Of a stretch of DNA of 47,834 nt, positions 8,284 through 17,633 are shown piece after piece. Position 1 is the stretch's first letter; every line of letters starts with the position of its first letter. The DNA comes from Paenibacillaceae bacterium ZCTH02-B3 (GTDB lineage: Bacteria > Bacillota > Bacilli > Paenibacillales > Paenibacillaceae): NCBI GenBank assembly GCA_002159065.1, contig LZRV01000147.1, positions 1-47,834 on the forward strand, written 5' to 3'. The notes under the pieces are model-generated. The model saw only the letters and a list, made by a program, of their open reading frames with translations, ran no database searches and was not told where the DNA came from. The position numbers and the translations under genes were made by a program.

Positions 8284-8610
8284 TCAGCCTTCCTGTTTCC
8301 CTTCCTTCTTCTCCTCCGCTTTTTTCTCCGCGCGGGCGATGACGTTGCCCACGGCGGACCGGTCGAAGGTCAGTTTCACTTCGCCCGCCTTCAGCACAAT
8401 CTTGTCGTCCGCGATCGATTCGATCACGCCGTGCAGGCCGCCGATCGTCACCACCTGGTCGCCTTTCTGCAGGGAGCGGAGCATGTTGTTGCGCTCCCGT
8501 TGCCTTTTCTGCTGCGGGCGGATCATCAGAAAGTACAGAATCGCGAACATCGCGATAAAAGGCAGGAGCGTAATCAGAAAGCCTCCCCCGCCTGCCGCTT
8601 GGCCGTCCAT
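8284..8610 (-). CDS. yajC: YajC, Sec translocon accessory protein
   Basis: YajC is a small single-pass membrane protein that copurifies with SecDF. The chosen start (MDGQAAGGGGFLITLLPF) at 8610 has GGAGGGG nine to ten bases upstream and gives 108 residues. One membrane helix covers about residues 10-31 (FLITLLPFIAMFAILYFLMI), directly followed by the family signature RPQQKRQRERNNML. The soluble part has the conserved block GDQVVTIGGLHGVI and ends in a Lys/Glu tail. It is the last gene of the ruvC-to-yajC run and lies 25 bases after tgt, as in B. subtilis (yrbF). Confidence 0.94.
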   Translation of the reverse strand: MDGQAAGGGGFLITLLPFIAMFAILYFLMIRPQQKRQRERNNMLRSLQKGDQVVTIGGLHGVIESIADDKIVLKAGEVKLTFDRSAVGNVIARAEKKAEEKKEGKQEG

Positions 8611-8635
8611 CGAAGCTTGTCCCCTCCCTTCCGTG

Positions 8636-9778
<1,143 letters not shown>

Positions 9779-9896
9779 TCAGCTTCTCCTTCCCCGCAAT
9801 CCGGGCGCGGACCGTCCGGCGCACCCGGATGTTCCCGTTCCATCCGGACGGCTCCGCCCCTCTTCCGCGGCGCAAACCTGTTGTGCCGCCACCGGA

Positions 9897-11051
9897 TCAA
9901 AGGATGAGCATCGCGTCGCCGAAGCTGAAAAAGCGGTATTCCAGTCGCACCGCTTCCCGGTAGGCGGCCAATACCGCCTCCCGGCCGGCAAACGCGCTGA
10001 CGAGCATGATCAGGGTGGAGCGCGGCAGGTGGAAGTTGGTGAGCAACGCGTCCACCAGGCGGAACGCATGGCCGGGATAGATGAAGATGTCCGTCCAGCC
10101 GCTGCAGGGTTCGACGGCCCCTTCGGGAAACCGGCGGGCGACCGTTTCCAGCGTCCGCACGGACGTGGTGCCGACGGCCACGATCCGGCCGCCCCGCGCG
10201 TGCGTTTCGTTCAGCAGCCGCGCCGCTTCTTCCCCGACGGAATACCATTCGGCGTGCATGCGGTGGTCTTCCACGCGCTCCGCGGTCACCGGGCGGAACG
10301 TGCCCAGTCCCACGTGCAGCGTAATGCGGCACAGCCGGATTCCCCGGCCTTGCAGTTCCTCCAGAAATTCTTCCGTAAAATGCAGCCCGGCCGTCGGCGC
10401 CGCGGCGGAACCCGCGTGTCGGGCGTAAACGGTCTGGTAGCGTTCCGGATCGGCCAGCTTCCCGCGGATGTAAGGGGGCAGTGGAACCTGTCCCGCCCGG
10501 TCGAGCAGCTCCTGGAAGACGCCTTCGTATTCGAAGCGCACCACCCGCAGGCCGGCTTCCCGCTCTTCTTCCACCACGGCGGCGAGCAACGGCCTTCCGT
10601 CGGGTTCCGCCCGGACCGGGCCCGCGGCCGCGCCGCCGTCTTCCGCCCCGCCCGCCTGCGTGCCGTCAACCCCCGTTCCGCAAGCCGCCGCTTCTTCCGC
10701 CTTCCTGCCTTCCGCGGCGCCAAACAACAGCCGCGCGCCGCGGCGGATCTTCCGCGCCGGCTTCGCCAGGACTTCCCACCGGTCCCCTTCCAGCCGGACA
10801 AGCAGCAGAAGCTCGGCTTTCGCGCCGGTGTCCGCTTTCCTTCCCAGCAACCGGGCGGGCATCACCCGGGTGTCGTTCAGCACGAGGGTATCCCCGGGGC
10901 GCAGGTATTCCGCCAGATCGCGGAACATGCGGTGTTCCACGGCGCCGGTGCCGCGGTGCAGCACGAGAAGCCGCGAAGCTCCGCGTTCCGCCGGCGGCGT
11001 CTGGGCGATCAGCCTTTCCGGCAGTTCGAAATCAAAATCGCTGGTCCGCAT
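9897..11051 (-). CDS. queA: S-adenosylmethionine:tRNA ribosyltransferase-isomerase QueA, with an insert
   Basis: QueA transfers and rearranges the ribosyl part of AdoMet onto preQ1 in tRNA to give epoxyqueuosine. Conserved blocks are [15 protein letters not shown] at the N-terminus, [46 protein letters not shown] and the C-terminal [19 protein letters not shown]. The protein has 384 residues against about 340 for most QueA. The surplus is a 35-45 residue Gly/Ala/Glu-rich stretch after [13 protein letters not shown] (about residues 108-155), which probably forms a disordered loop. The gene is followed by tgt after 127 bases. Confidence 0.97.
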   Translation of the reverse strand: MRTSDFDFELPERLIAQTPPAERGASRLLVLHRGTGAVEHRMFRDLAEYLRPGDTLVLNDTRVMPARLLGRKADTGAKAELLLLVRLEGDRWEVLAKPARKIRRGARLLFGAAEGRKAEEAAACGTGVDGTQAGGAEDGGAAAGPVRAEPDGRPLLAAVVEEEREAGLRVVRFEYEGVFQELLDRAGQVPLPPYIRGKLADPERYQTVYARHAGSAAAPTAGLHFTEEFLEELQGRGIRLCRITLHVGLGTFRPVTAERVEDHRMHAEWYSVGEEAARLLNETHARGGRIVAVGTTSVRTLETVARRFPEGAVEPCSGWTDIFIYPGHAFRLVDALLTNFHLPRSTLIMLVSAFAGREAVLAAYREAVRLEYRFFSFGDAMLIL

Positions 11052-11072
11052 CGGTCTGGTCCATTCTCCGCC

Positions 11073-13193
11073 TTACAGGACGGTCAGCTGCGTCCCTGGA
11101 TAATAGTATTGCAAAATCGTCCGGTAATCGTCCCCCCGGAGCGCCATGCCCTGGGCTCCCCATTGGGACATGCCGAGGCCGTGGCCGGCTCCCTTGCCGA
11201 CAAAGACGAACGACGGATACGCCGTGACGTCCCGCAGCCGCCCGTCCTTGTCCATGAGGATGAGCCTGTCTCCCGCCAGGGCGCGGACCGTTCCGTCGGC
11301 GCCCATCGCGTAAAGCGATCCCGCCTGCGCGGGGAATTCCCTCGTCGCGCGTCCGCCGCCGAGAAGGGTGAACCGTCCCGTCTCCTCGATTTCAAACAGC
11401 GTGCTGCGGATGCCGCCCAGGGCTCCGCGCAGCTGGTCCGCGGTGGAGAACTCCACTTTCTGTCCGTTCGCCACCACATAGAGCACCCGGCCGGACGGGC
11501 CGCGGGCGCCCACTTCCAGGGTGAGCAGCGGGCCGGCGATTTTTGCCGAAGTCCTCGCGTTGATGGAAGCCAGCAGCGTTTCGCCGGAATACGGGCCGTC
11601 GATCCACCGGTAGCTGGTGGCTTCCGGCGCGCTTCCCAGCACGGCGACCTGCGTGCCGGCGTTCACCCGGGTGAGCGGGTCCCGCCTTGTACTGGGTTCC
11701 GGACGCACGGCCACGCCTTCTCCCGTGACCTGGTACACGGGAATCCCCGCCGCGTTGACGCGTCCGGTGTCGGCGAGCAGATCCTCGCGGATGTATCCGA
11801 CGAGGCCCGTTTCCAGGACGACTTTGTACCAGGTGTACGCGTTTCGTTCGGCCGCCTCGTCCGGGCTGGGCGCCGCCGCGCGCAGCCAGGGAACGCGGTT
11901 GGATCCCCACACCTCGGACGGGTCGGCGGTGACGCCGCCGTGGTTGGCGGCGTAGAAGGCGCTGACGACCTGCCCCTGGTAGGTAAGCACCTCGCCGGCG
12001 GTGGCGCGGACGGCGGCCGTCGTCTGCGGCGTTTCCCGGTCCACGCCGGAATAGGACTGGGTGTTCGTGGTGTCGTCCACGTCGGCGATGCGCCAGGCGC
12101 CTTTCATCGAAAGGACGTAGGACCGTGAAGCCACCGCCTGGGCCTTGAGCGCTTCTTCGTGGAAGGATCCGCCCATTTCCGCGCCGACCACCGAGTACAG
12201 GTACTCTTCCAGCCCCACCTCGTTGACCAGCGCCAGTTGTCCGTTGTAGGCGCTGACTTCGAAAAAGCCCCGGTAACGCCTTCCGAAGCGTTCTTCCACG
12301 CGGATGAAACCTTCTCCCGCGGGGCGGACGGCAAGGACGGCGGTACCGTCCGCCGGAACGGCGTACAGCACGGCGCTTTGCGTCCCGTTTCCGTTTCCGG
12401 AAACGTCGTCGCGCAGCAGGACATAGTTTTCCCCGTCGGCGGGAATCCGCACCGCTGCGCCGCCGGAAGCGGCCTGCGCCGACTGCAGGAGCTCGTTCAG
12501 CCGCGAGGCGTCCGCCAGCTGGCCGACGCGCACCACCCAGACGAGCGTCCCGCCTTCCGCCCTGAGCGCCGGGAAAGCGTCGAAACCGGCGGCGCCAAAC
12601 GCCTTTGCCGCCGCCCTCGCTTCCGCTTCACCCGCGTAAGGGCCCGCTTCCACCGCCAGGGGGCCGGCCACGCCGGCGGGCACGCGGGACTGCACGCCGT
12701 TCAGCACCCCCGCCTGCCGCCAGCGGTTCAGGGCGTCCGCCGCCTGGTTCGCCGTGGCGTACGCGCCTTCCGACACCTGGTAGACGGTCTGGCCGGATTT
12801 CTCCAGCCGCGTGACGAATGCCGCGCCGGAGGCGGCCCGCACCTTCTCCGCAAGGGCGATCGCCTCGGAAGCGCCGGCGGTCTCCGCCAGCAGCGCGCGG
12901 TAGGCGTCGACGGCGAAGCGCGCCGGCTTGTTCGCATCCGCGGTCCCCGCCTGCATTCCCGCATAAGCTATCGCAAGTCCCGCTTCCGACGAAAGGGTGA
13001 CGACGGCGGCGGGATTGCGCCGCGTTCCGTTGTCGTAAAACAGGGCGACGCGGACGGTTGGGGACGGGCCGTTCGCCGCGTAGGCCTTTCCCGCGCCCGT
13101 ACCGCCGAAATTTCCCATGGACGGGAAAACTCCGCCCAGGGCGAGGAAGGCGCAGATCGCGGCCGTGAACGCTTTCCGCCGCGGCAGCCTCAC
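11073..13193 (-). CDS. SpoIID/LytB-domain protein with signal peptide, SPOR-like and SH3-like segments
   Basis: SpoIID is a lytic transglycosylase that degrades septal peptidoglycan during engulfment. This 706-residue protein is larger and starts with a signal peptide (residues 1-39, ending AYA). A SPOR-like region around residues 75-240 contains repeated Ala-rich helices. The SpoIID domain begins near residue 295. Glu339 in [20 protein letters not shown] matches the catalytic Glu. An SH3-like segment ([17 protein letters not shown] onward) lies inside the domain, and the C-terminal motif is [18 protein letters not shown]. The GTG start at 13193 overlaps the ruvB stop (GTGA), so it is coupled to ruvB. 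Its place between ruvB and queA suggests vegetative expression from the ruv promoter. It is likely a cell-wall enzyme, not the classical spoIID gene. Confidence 0.85.
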   Translation of the reverse strand: MRLPRRKAFTAAICAFLALGGVFPSMGNFGGTGAGKAYAANGPSPTVRVALFYDNGTRRNPAAVVTLSSEAGLAIAYAGMQAGTADANKPARFAVDAYRALLAETAGASEAIALAEKVRAASGAAFVTRLEKSGQTVYQVSEGAYATANQAADALNRWRQAGVLNGVQSRVPAGVAGPLAVEAGPYAGEAEARAAAKAFGAAGFDAFPALRAEGGTLVWVVRVGQLADASRLNELLQSAQAASGGAAVRIPADGENYVLLRDDVSGNGNGTQSAVLYAVPADGTAVLAVRPAGEGFIRVEERFGRRYRGFFEVSAYNGQLALVNEVGLEEYLYSVVGAEMGGSFHEEALKAQAVASRSYVLSMKGAWRIADVDDTTNTQSYSGVDRETPQTTAAVRATAGEVLTYQGQVVSAFYAANHGGVTADPSEVWGSNRVPWLRAAAPSPDEAAERNAYTWYKVVLETGLVGYIREDLLADTGRVNAAGIPVYQVTGEGVAVRPEPSTRRDPLTRVNAGTQVAVLGSAPEATSYRWIDGPYSGETLLASINARTSAKIAGPLLTLEVGARGPSGRVLYVVANGQKVEFSTADQLRGALGGIRSTLFEIEETGRFTLLGGGRATREFPAQAGSLYAMGADGTVRALAGDRLILMDKDGRLRDVTAYPSFVFVGKGAGHGLGMSQWGAQGMALRGDDYRTILQYYYPGTQLTVL

Positions 13194-14218
13194 GCTTCAT
13201 CCCCTCCCTGCTTGTCCGTTTCGCCCGGCAGCGGAAGATTCAGATGCCGGTACGCCGCCTCCGTGACCACTCTGCCCCTGGGAGTCCGCTGGATAAAACC
13301 GATCTGCAGCAAATAGGGTTCGTACACGTCCTCCACCGTCTGGCTCTCCTCTCCGATGGATGCGGCGATGGTGTCGAGGCCGACGGGACCGCCGCGGTAA
13401 TGCGTGATCATCGCCCGCAGCAGCTTGTGGTCGACGCTGTCCAGGCCGAGGGAATCCACCTGGATCCGGTCCAGGGCCTCCCGCGCCGCTTCAGGCGTGA
13501 TGACGCCGTCCCCGCGCACCTGCACGACGTCCCGCACCCGCCTGAGCAGCCGGTTGGCCACCCGGGGCGTTCCCCTCGACCGGCGGGCGATCTCGCGGGC
13601 CGCCTCCCCGACGACGGCGACGCCCAGGATGTCCGCGGAACGGGTGACGATGTGGGTGAGGTCTTCCTCCCCGTAATAATCCAGCCGGCAGACCACGCCG
13701 AAGCGGTCCCGAAGCGGCGCGGACAGGAGTCCCGCGCGGGTGGTCGCGCCGATCAGCGTGAACCGGGGCAGATCGAGCCGCACCGAACGGGCGCCGGGGC
13801 CTTTGCCGATGACGAAGTCCAGGACGAAATCTTCCATCGCCGGATACAACACTTCCTCCACCGTGCGGTGCAGCCGGTGGATCTCGTCGATGAACAGCAC
13901 GTCGTTTTCCTGCAGGTTGGTCAGGATCGCCGCCAGGTCGCCGGCCCGTTCGATGGCGGGCCCGCTGGTGGCGCGGATATGTACGCCGAGTTCGTTGGCG
14001 ATGATATGGGCCAGGGTCGTCTTGCCAAGTCCGGGGGGCCCGTACAGCAGCACGTGATCCAGCGGTTCGCGCCGCATTTTCGCCGCTTCGATGTAGATTT
14101 TCAGGTTTTCCTTGACCTGCCGCTGACCGATGTATTCCGCCAGATACCGCGGACGAAGGCTGTATTCCGCCGCCTGATCCTCCATCATCAGGTGCGCGGT
14201 GATGATCCGGTCCTCCAC
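13190..14218 (-). CDS. ruvB: Holliday junction branch migration helicase RuvB
   Basis: RuvB is the AAA+ motor that drives Holliday-junction migration with RuvA. Walker A is GPPGLGKTT, Walker B is FIDEIHRL and the sensor/arginine-finger region is [18 protein letters not shown]. The C-terminal winged helix includes [22 protein letters not shown] start at the GTG at 14218, giving [14 protein letters not shown] as in Paenibacillaceae RuvB, with GGAGGGG seven bases upstream. A GTG two codons earlier directly touches the ribosome binding site and is unlikely. The product has 342 residues. It follows ruvA by 21 bases. Confidence 0.98.
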   Translation of the reverse strand: MEDRIITAHLMMEDQAAEYSLRPRYLAEYIGQRQVKENLKIYIEAAKMRREPLDHVLLYGPPGLGKTTLAHIIANELGVHIRATSGPAIERAGDLAAILTNLQENDVLFIDEIHRLHRTVEEVLYPAMEDFVLDFVIGKGPGARSVRLDLPRFTLIGATTRAGLLSAPLRDRFGVVCRLDYYGEEDLTHIVTRSADILGVAVVGEAAREIARRSRGTPRVANRLLRRVRDVVQVRGDGVITPEAAREALDRIQVDSLGLDSVDHKLLRAMITHYRGGPVGLDTIAASIGEESQTVEDVYEPYLLQIGFIQRTPRGRVVTEAAYRHLNLPLPGETDKQGGDEA

Positions 14219-14239
14219 TGGCACCCCTCCCGTCCGGCT

Positions 14240-14863
14240 TTATCCTTTATCCAGGTGCTGAAGCGCGCGCCGGATCAGCTGTTCCGGCGTTTCCCGGCCG
14301 TCAAGGCCGGGGCGGATCTCATGCCAGACCCGGTCCAGTTCGTATTCGCGGTATCCGAGGCCGAGCAGCGCTTCCCGCGCCATCGTCCAGGCGCCGCCGG
14401 CGACCGATCCGGAAGGCGCGGCCGAAACGGCGGCTTCCGCTTCGCCCGCAGGAACGGACGGGATCCATTGCGCCAGCTTGTCCTTGAGGTCGAGAATGAG
14501 GCGCTGCGCCGTCTTCCTGCCGACGCCCGGCAGCCGGGTGAGATACGCGGCGTCGCCCGCGCGGACCGCCGCGGCGATCGCCTCCGGCCTCCCGCTGGCC
14601 AGAATGCCGAGGGCCATTTTCGGCCCGATGCCGGGCACTTCGATGAGCATGCGGAAAAACGCCTGTTCCTCCCGCGTGGGAAAGCCGTAGAGCATCATCG
14701 CGTCTTCCCGGATGTGGTGATGCACGTAGAGCACGACGGGTTCCCCGCCGGTTCCCAGGGCGTAAGGATTGGGCACGAACACCCGGTATCCGACGTCGCG
14801 CACTTCGAGCACCACGTAATCGGGTTCCCGATGGACGATCCTGCCCCGCAAAAAATCGATCAC
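14240..14863 (-). CDS. ruvA: Holliday junction DNA-binding protein RuvA
   Basis: RuvA binds four-way junctions and loads RuvB. The product has 207 residues and starts with the family N-terminus MIDFLRGRIVHREPDYVVLE, reading the GTG at 14863 as Met. That GTG overlaps the ruvC stop (GTGA), so the two are translationally coupled. Domain I is the OB fold (to about residue 65). Domain II has two helix-hairpin-helix motifs (VPGIGPKMALGILA and LPGVGRKTAQRLILDLKDK). After a Ser/Ala linker, domain III (EALLGLGYREYELDRVW) binds RuvB. Confidence 0.97.
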   Translation of the reverse strand: MIDFLRGRIVHREPDYVVLEVRDVGYRVFVPNPYALGTGGEPVVLYVHHHIREDAMMLYGFPTREEQAFFRMLIEVPGIGPKMALGILASGRPEAIAAAVRAGDAAYLTRLPGVGRKTAQRLILDLKDKLAQWIPSVPAGEAEAAVSAAPSGSVAGGAWTMAREALLGLGYREYELDRVWHEIRPGLDGRETPEQLIRRALQHLDKG

Positions 14864-15363
14864 CGCGCCGTCCCCCCGTTGAGGCGGAACATCAACGAAG
14901 CGGTATGGGCGTGGCAGACGGCCACCGCCAGCGCGTCGGCGACGTCGTCCGGCTCCGGCACGACGGGCAGCTTGAGCAGCATGCGGACCATTTCCTGCAT
15001 TTGCTTCTTCTCCGCTCCGCCGTAACCCGCCACCGCCTGCTTCACCTGCATCGGCGTGTATTCCCCGACGGGAATCCCCCGCTGCGCGGCGGCCAGCAGC
15101 ATGACGCCGCGGGCTTGTCCGACGGTAAAGGCGTTGGTGACGTTTTTCTTGAAATATAAGATTTCCACCGCGACCGCGTCCGGACGGTATTTGTCCATCA
15201 GGGAACAGACGGAATCGTAAATGATGCGGAGGCGCTCTTCGGCGGGCGCGTCCGCCCGGGTCCGGATGCAGCCGTACTGGACGGGAACGAGGCGGTGGCC
15301 GATCTGGTCGATAAACCCGAATCCCACCGTGGCGATTCCCGGATCGATGCCGAGTACCCGCAT
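14860..15363 (-). CDS. ruvC: Holliday junction endonuclease RuvC
   Basis: RuvC cuts Holliday junctions symmetrically. The protein has 167 residues. Catalytic acids are visible: Asp7 in VLGIDPGIATVGFG, Glu in VAVEILYFKKN, and the pair in EPDDVADALAVAVCHAH. The block GYGGAEKKQMQEMV is the conserved DNA-binding region. It is the first gene of the ruvC-ruvA-ruvB-SpoIID-queA-tgt-yajC run and has an extended -10 promoter about 35 bases upstream. B. subtilis lacks a ruvC-type gene here, while Paenibacillaceae and Clostridia have it. Confidence 0.97.
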   Translation of the reverse strand: MRVLGIDPGIATVGFGFIDQIGHRLVPVQYGCIRTRADAPAEERLRIIYDSVCSLMDKYRPDAVAVEILYFKKNVTNAFTVGQARGVMLLAAAQRGIPVGEYTPMQVKQAVAGYGGAEKKQMQEMVRMLLKLPVVPEPDDVADALAVAVCHAHTASLMFRLNGGTAR

Positions 15364-15396
15364 GCGGTTTCCTCGCTCTCATCTGGCTTCCCGTCG

Positions 15397-15425
15397 ATTA
15401 TACCAGAAGTGGCCGGGGAAGAGAA
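15397..15425 (-). promoter_or_regulatory. Extended -10 promoter for the ruvC operon
   Basis: The minus strand reads TGGTATAAT, an extended -10 (TATAAT at 15402-15397). A weak -35 (TTCTCT, 15425-15420) lies 17 bases further up. The start point would be about 27 bases before ruvC. Confidence 0.72.
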
Positions 15426-15463
15426 CATAAGCCGGTCCCGCATCCGGGCATGACATGCGCCCC

Positions 15464-15486
15464 AAAAGGAAAAGGCACCCGGTGCC
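15464..15486 (-). terminator. Terminator after the bofC-like gene
   Basis: On the minus strand GGCAC-cgg-GTGCC (15486-15474) is followed by TTTTCCTTTT. The stem is short, but position and U-tract fit a Rho-independent terminator. It separates the bofC-like gene from the ruv operon. Confidence 0.6.
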
Positions 15487-15559
15487 GTTGGCTGTCCGTG
15501 GTGCCGTAAGCGTTCGGGAGACACACCCGCGCGTTCAGGGAGAAGGGACGGGTACGCAG

Positions 15560-16027
15560 TTAGGCCGGCCGGTGCAGGGAGCCGGCATGCAGGCTGCTTT
15601 CCAGCGCTTCGACGGGGAACTGGAAAAAGGCGCCGTGGAGCGCCGCCTCTTCGTAGGGAAACGGCGGCCCGCCTTCGCCGGAAACCATGGATGGGCGTTT
15701 GGTCCCGGAACCGGAAGGCGCAAGGGCCTCCACCGCCAAAACCGGGGTCATCGCGAAGGACGGCACACCGTCTGCGGGTGCGGCGTGCGATTCGTTGCCC
15801 GCCGGCGTCACTCCGGCGACGGAAACGGCGTCCGCGGCCGGCGAACCGATCGGCGCCTGCGGCATTCCGGCGGCGCCGAATCCGATGTCCGCCGCGGCGG
15901 CCGCCGGCGCGCCGCACGCCAGGACGGCCAGAAGCGCCGGCCCCAGGAACCCGCCCAGCTGCCAGACGGGCCGGCGCCGGCGCTTCAATTTCTTTTTCCA
16001 TCCTTTCCAGACCCTGATTGCAAGCAC
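15560..16027 (-). CDS. bofC: Divergent BofC-like forespore protein (sigma-K checkpoint), secreted
   Basis: The frame from GTG 16027 (GAAGGGG six bases upstream) encodes 155 residues with a signal peptide: basic KKKLKRRRRP, then a hydrophobic stretch, then a cut near PAAAAA. The C-terminal block HGAFFQFPVEALESSLHAG resembles the BofC C-terminal domain, which has SFFQIDLERLES in B. subtilis. BofC acts in the space between forespore and mother cell to restrain SpoIVB and hence the SpoIVF complex. Two further points support the call. It occupies the bofC position upstream of the ruv genes, and a near-perfect sigma-G promoter lies 54 bases upstream (bofC is sigma-G controlled in B. subtilis). The N-terminal BofC domain is not recognisable; the middle is Ala/Pro/Gly-rich. 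Similarity is weak, so the name rests partly on context. Confidence 0.55.
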   Translation of the reverse strand: MLAIRVWKGWKKKLKRRRRPVWQLGGFLGPALLAVLACGAPAAAAADIGFGAAGMPQAPIGSPAADAVSVAGVTPAGNESHAAPADGVPSFAMTPVLAVEALAPSGSGTKRPSMVSGEGGPPFPYEEAALHGAFFQFPVEALESSLHAGSLHRPA

Positions 16028-16058
16028 CGCAATCCCCTTCTTTCCCCGGAAAACAAAC

Positions 16059-16103
16059 TCCGGAATCCCATGTTTTTTTGTAGTATGAATCGGGGATTCC
16101 GGA
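16059..16103. repeat. 11-bp perfect inverted repeat around the sigma-G -10 element
   Basis: TCCGGAATCCC at 16059-16069 and its exact complement GGGATTCCGGA at 16093-16103 flank the CATACTA box with a 23-base spacer. One arm is in the promoter spacer and the other in the first transcribed bases. It could be an operator or a leader/DNA hairpin; no protein is known to me for it. Confidence 0.7.
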
Positions 16104-16110
16104 CGTATGC
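16081..16110 (-). promoter_or_regulatory. Sigma-G (forespore) promoter for the bofC-like gene
   Basis: On the minus strand GCATAC (16110-16105) and CATACTA (16087-16081) are separated by 17 bases. These match the sigma-G elements GHATR and CATNHTA at the usual distance. Transcription would begin near 16074, about 47 bases before the GTG start. Confidence 0.72.
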
Positions 16111-16126
16111 GGGCCGCGCGGCCCGC
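16109..16126. repeat. 18-bp perfect palindrome downstream of safA
   Basis: GCGGGCCGC followed by GCGGCCCGC is a perfect palindrome just after the safA stop and touching the sigma-G -35 box. It lacks a T run on the minus strand, so it is at best a weak safA terminator. Confidence 0.5.
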
Positions 16127-16131
16127 CGTTT

Positions 16132-17463
16132 TCAACCCGCCGTCCAGGGCGTGCTCCGTTTCCGGCGGGAAGCGGCGGATGACGGGGCGTCGGCGTTTTT
16201 CGGTTTTTCCTTTTTTTTGCGTTCCCGATTTTCCTGCGAAGCGGTTTTCGCCTTTGGCGTTTTGGCTTGGGGCTCGCTCCCCCGGTCCGGGTTCCCTTCG
16301 TTGTTTCCTGCGTCCGCCCTGTCCGGCCTGCCGTTTTCCGCTGTCTCCGCAGGCGGATAAATCGGGTACGGATATCCCGTCATCGGCGGATACCCCTGCG
16401 CATAAGGATATCCTGGCACAGGCGGGAAATCCGTCGCAGGGGGAATGCCCGCCGTCCCGTGAAGCGGCTGCGGCGGATAATACGGCTGCGCCGGATGGTA
16501 CGGCTGCGGCGCCGGCGCAAGATGCGGCATCGTCCAAAGCGGCCAAACGGCCTGCGCCGGCGTCAGGGGAGACAGCCAGGGATCCCCCGCCGGATAAAGG
16601 ACGGAATGGCTGCCGCCGGCCTGGGCGAACAACGCGTCCGGCGAAGCGGGCCAGCCGGAACCGATGCCGGGGTAGGCGTCAGCGGCATGGAAGTAAGGCT
16701 GCCCGGCGCTTCCCGCTCCTCCGGAACCGCCGCAGCCGCAGTCCGGTTTCCCCCCGGCCCAGCCCGGCATGCCGGATCCCGCCGCCGGTTGCGGTCCGGG
16801 AAACGTATCCGGCGCATAGCCGTATGGCCAGGGCCCCGGTCCGAAAGGCTGGGCCGGAGACTTGGACGGCTGCTCCGCGGACGGAGCGGGCGACGCTTTC
16901 GGCTCCGCCGACGCTTCCACCGGCGGGATCGGCACCGCCTTGAACAGATCGGCGAATTTCTCCAGCTCGACGGTCAGCTGCATTCCCTGCGCGGGCGGCG
17001 GTTCCGCGGCGGACGGGGGCGCCGCCTGTTCCGCCGTCTTCGACGGCCCCTGCTCCGCCGGTTGCCCCGGCGAGCCGGCTTTGCCGGGTGTCCCGGCGCC
17101 GGCGTAACCGGGCGGGAGACCGGACGGTACGGTCTGTCCGGGCACTTTCGGAATGTTGACAATTTCCCCGGTGAGGAGCGCGTTCGGATTTTTCAGATGC
17201 GGATTGGCCTTGATCAGGGCGGAGAGAGGAATGCCCCAGGCCTTGGCCAGCTTCCAGAGCGTGTCGCCCTGCTTGACCTTGTGCTGGTGGATCAGCTCGG
17301 GCTTCGGCTCCGCCGAGGCCGGGATTTTGACTTTCATGCCCGGATGAATCATGTCCGGATTTTGGATTTGCGGGTTGGCTTTGATCAGCTCATCCAGGGA
17401 CACGCCATGCTTCCGGGCGATGTCCCACAGCGTTTCCCCTTCCTTGACCACATGGAGTTTCAC
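16132..17463 (-). CDS. safA: SafA-like spore coat morphogenesis protein (two LysM domains)
   Basis: SafA binds the cortex surface through LysM and recruits inner coat proteins. Two LysM repeats are clear: residues 2-48 (HVVKEGETLWDIARKHGV) and about 59-108 (HKVKQGDTLWKLAKAWGI). The classical SafA has one LysM. The remaining 330 residues are low-complexity, rich in Pro, Tyr, Gly, Ala and Ser. They include a DCGCGGSGGAG segment and Pro-Tyr repeats (GYPYAQGYPPMTGYPYP), typical of coat proteins, and a Lys/Arg-rich tail. The start is GTG 17463 with AGGAGGG upstream. It is set apart from ilvE by a terminator. A CATAGGAT box (17520-17513) might belong to a sigma-E/K promoter but its -35 spacing is poor. 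Confidence 0.85.
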   Translation of the reverse strand: MKLHVVKEGETLWDIARKHGVSLDELIKANPQIQNPDMIHPGMKVKIPASAEPKPELIHQHKVKQGDTLWKLAKAWGIPLSALIKANPHLKNPNALLTGEIVNIPKVPGQTVPSGLPPGYAGAGTPGKAGSPGQPAEQGPSKTAEQAAPPSAAEPPPAQGMQLTVELEKFADLFKAVPIPPVEASAEPKASPAPSAEQPSKSPAQPFGPGPWPYGYAPDTFPGPQPAAGSGMPGWAGGKPDCGCGGSGGAGSAGQPYFHAADAYPGIGSGWPASPDALFAQAGGSHSVLYPAGDPWLSPLTPAQAVWPLWTMPHLAPAPQPYHPAQPYYPPQPLHGTAGIPPATDFPPVPGYPYAQGYPPMTGYPYPIYPPAETAENGRPDRADAGNNEGNPDRGSEPQAKTPKAKTASQENRERKKKEKPKNADAPSSAASRRKRSTPWTAG

Positions 17464-17550
17464 GCCGTTCCCTCCTGACTTGCGTCGGTCCGCTCTGGGC
17501 TTATGACATTACATCCTATGCAGCAGGTGGGCGTTTGACATCCCCGCGGC

Positions 17551-17594
17551 AAAAAAACGCGCCCCCGATGCCCAGGCGCATCGAAGGCGCGCGT
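17551..17594 (-). terminator. Terminator of the pheB-hom-thrC-thrB-pheA-ilvE operon
   Basis: On the minus strand a GC-rich stem (CGCGCGCC..CGATGC pairing with GCATCG..GGCGCG, 17594-17558) with one imperfection is followed by seven T residues (17557-17551). It lies 40 bases after ilvE. Confidence 0.85.
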
Positions 17595-17633
17595 GAAGCG
17601 AAAGCGCTTAAAACCAACGCCGAACGGAGCGCT

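Noticed and set aside
14240-15382. Extended ruvA frame of 380 codons covering ruvC
   Set aside because: RuvA starts at the GTG at 14863 with its canonical N-terminus; the upstream part is ruvC out of frame.
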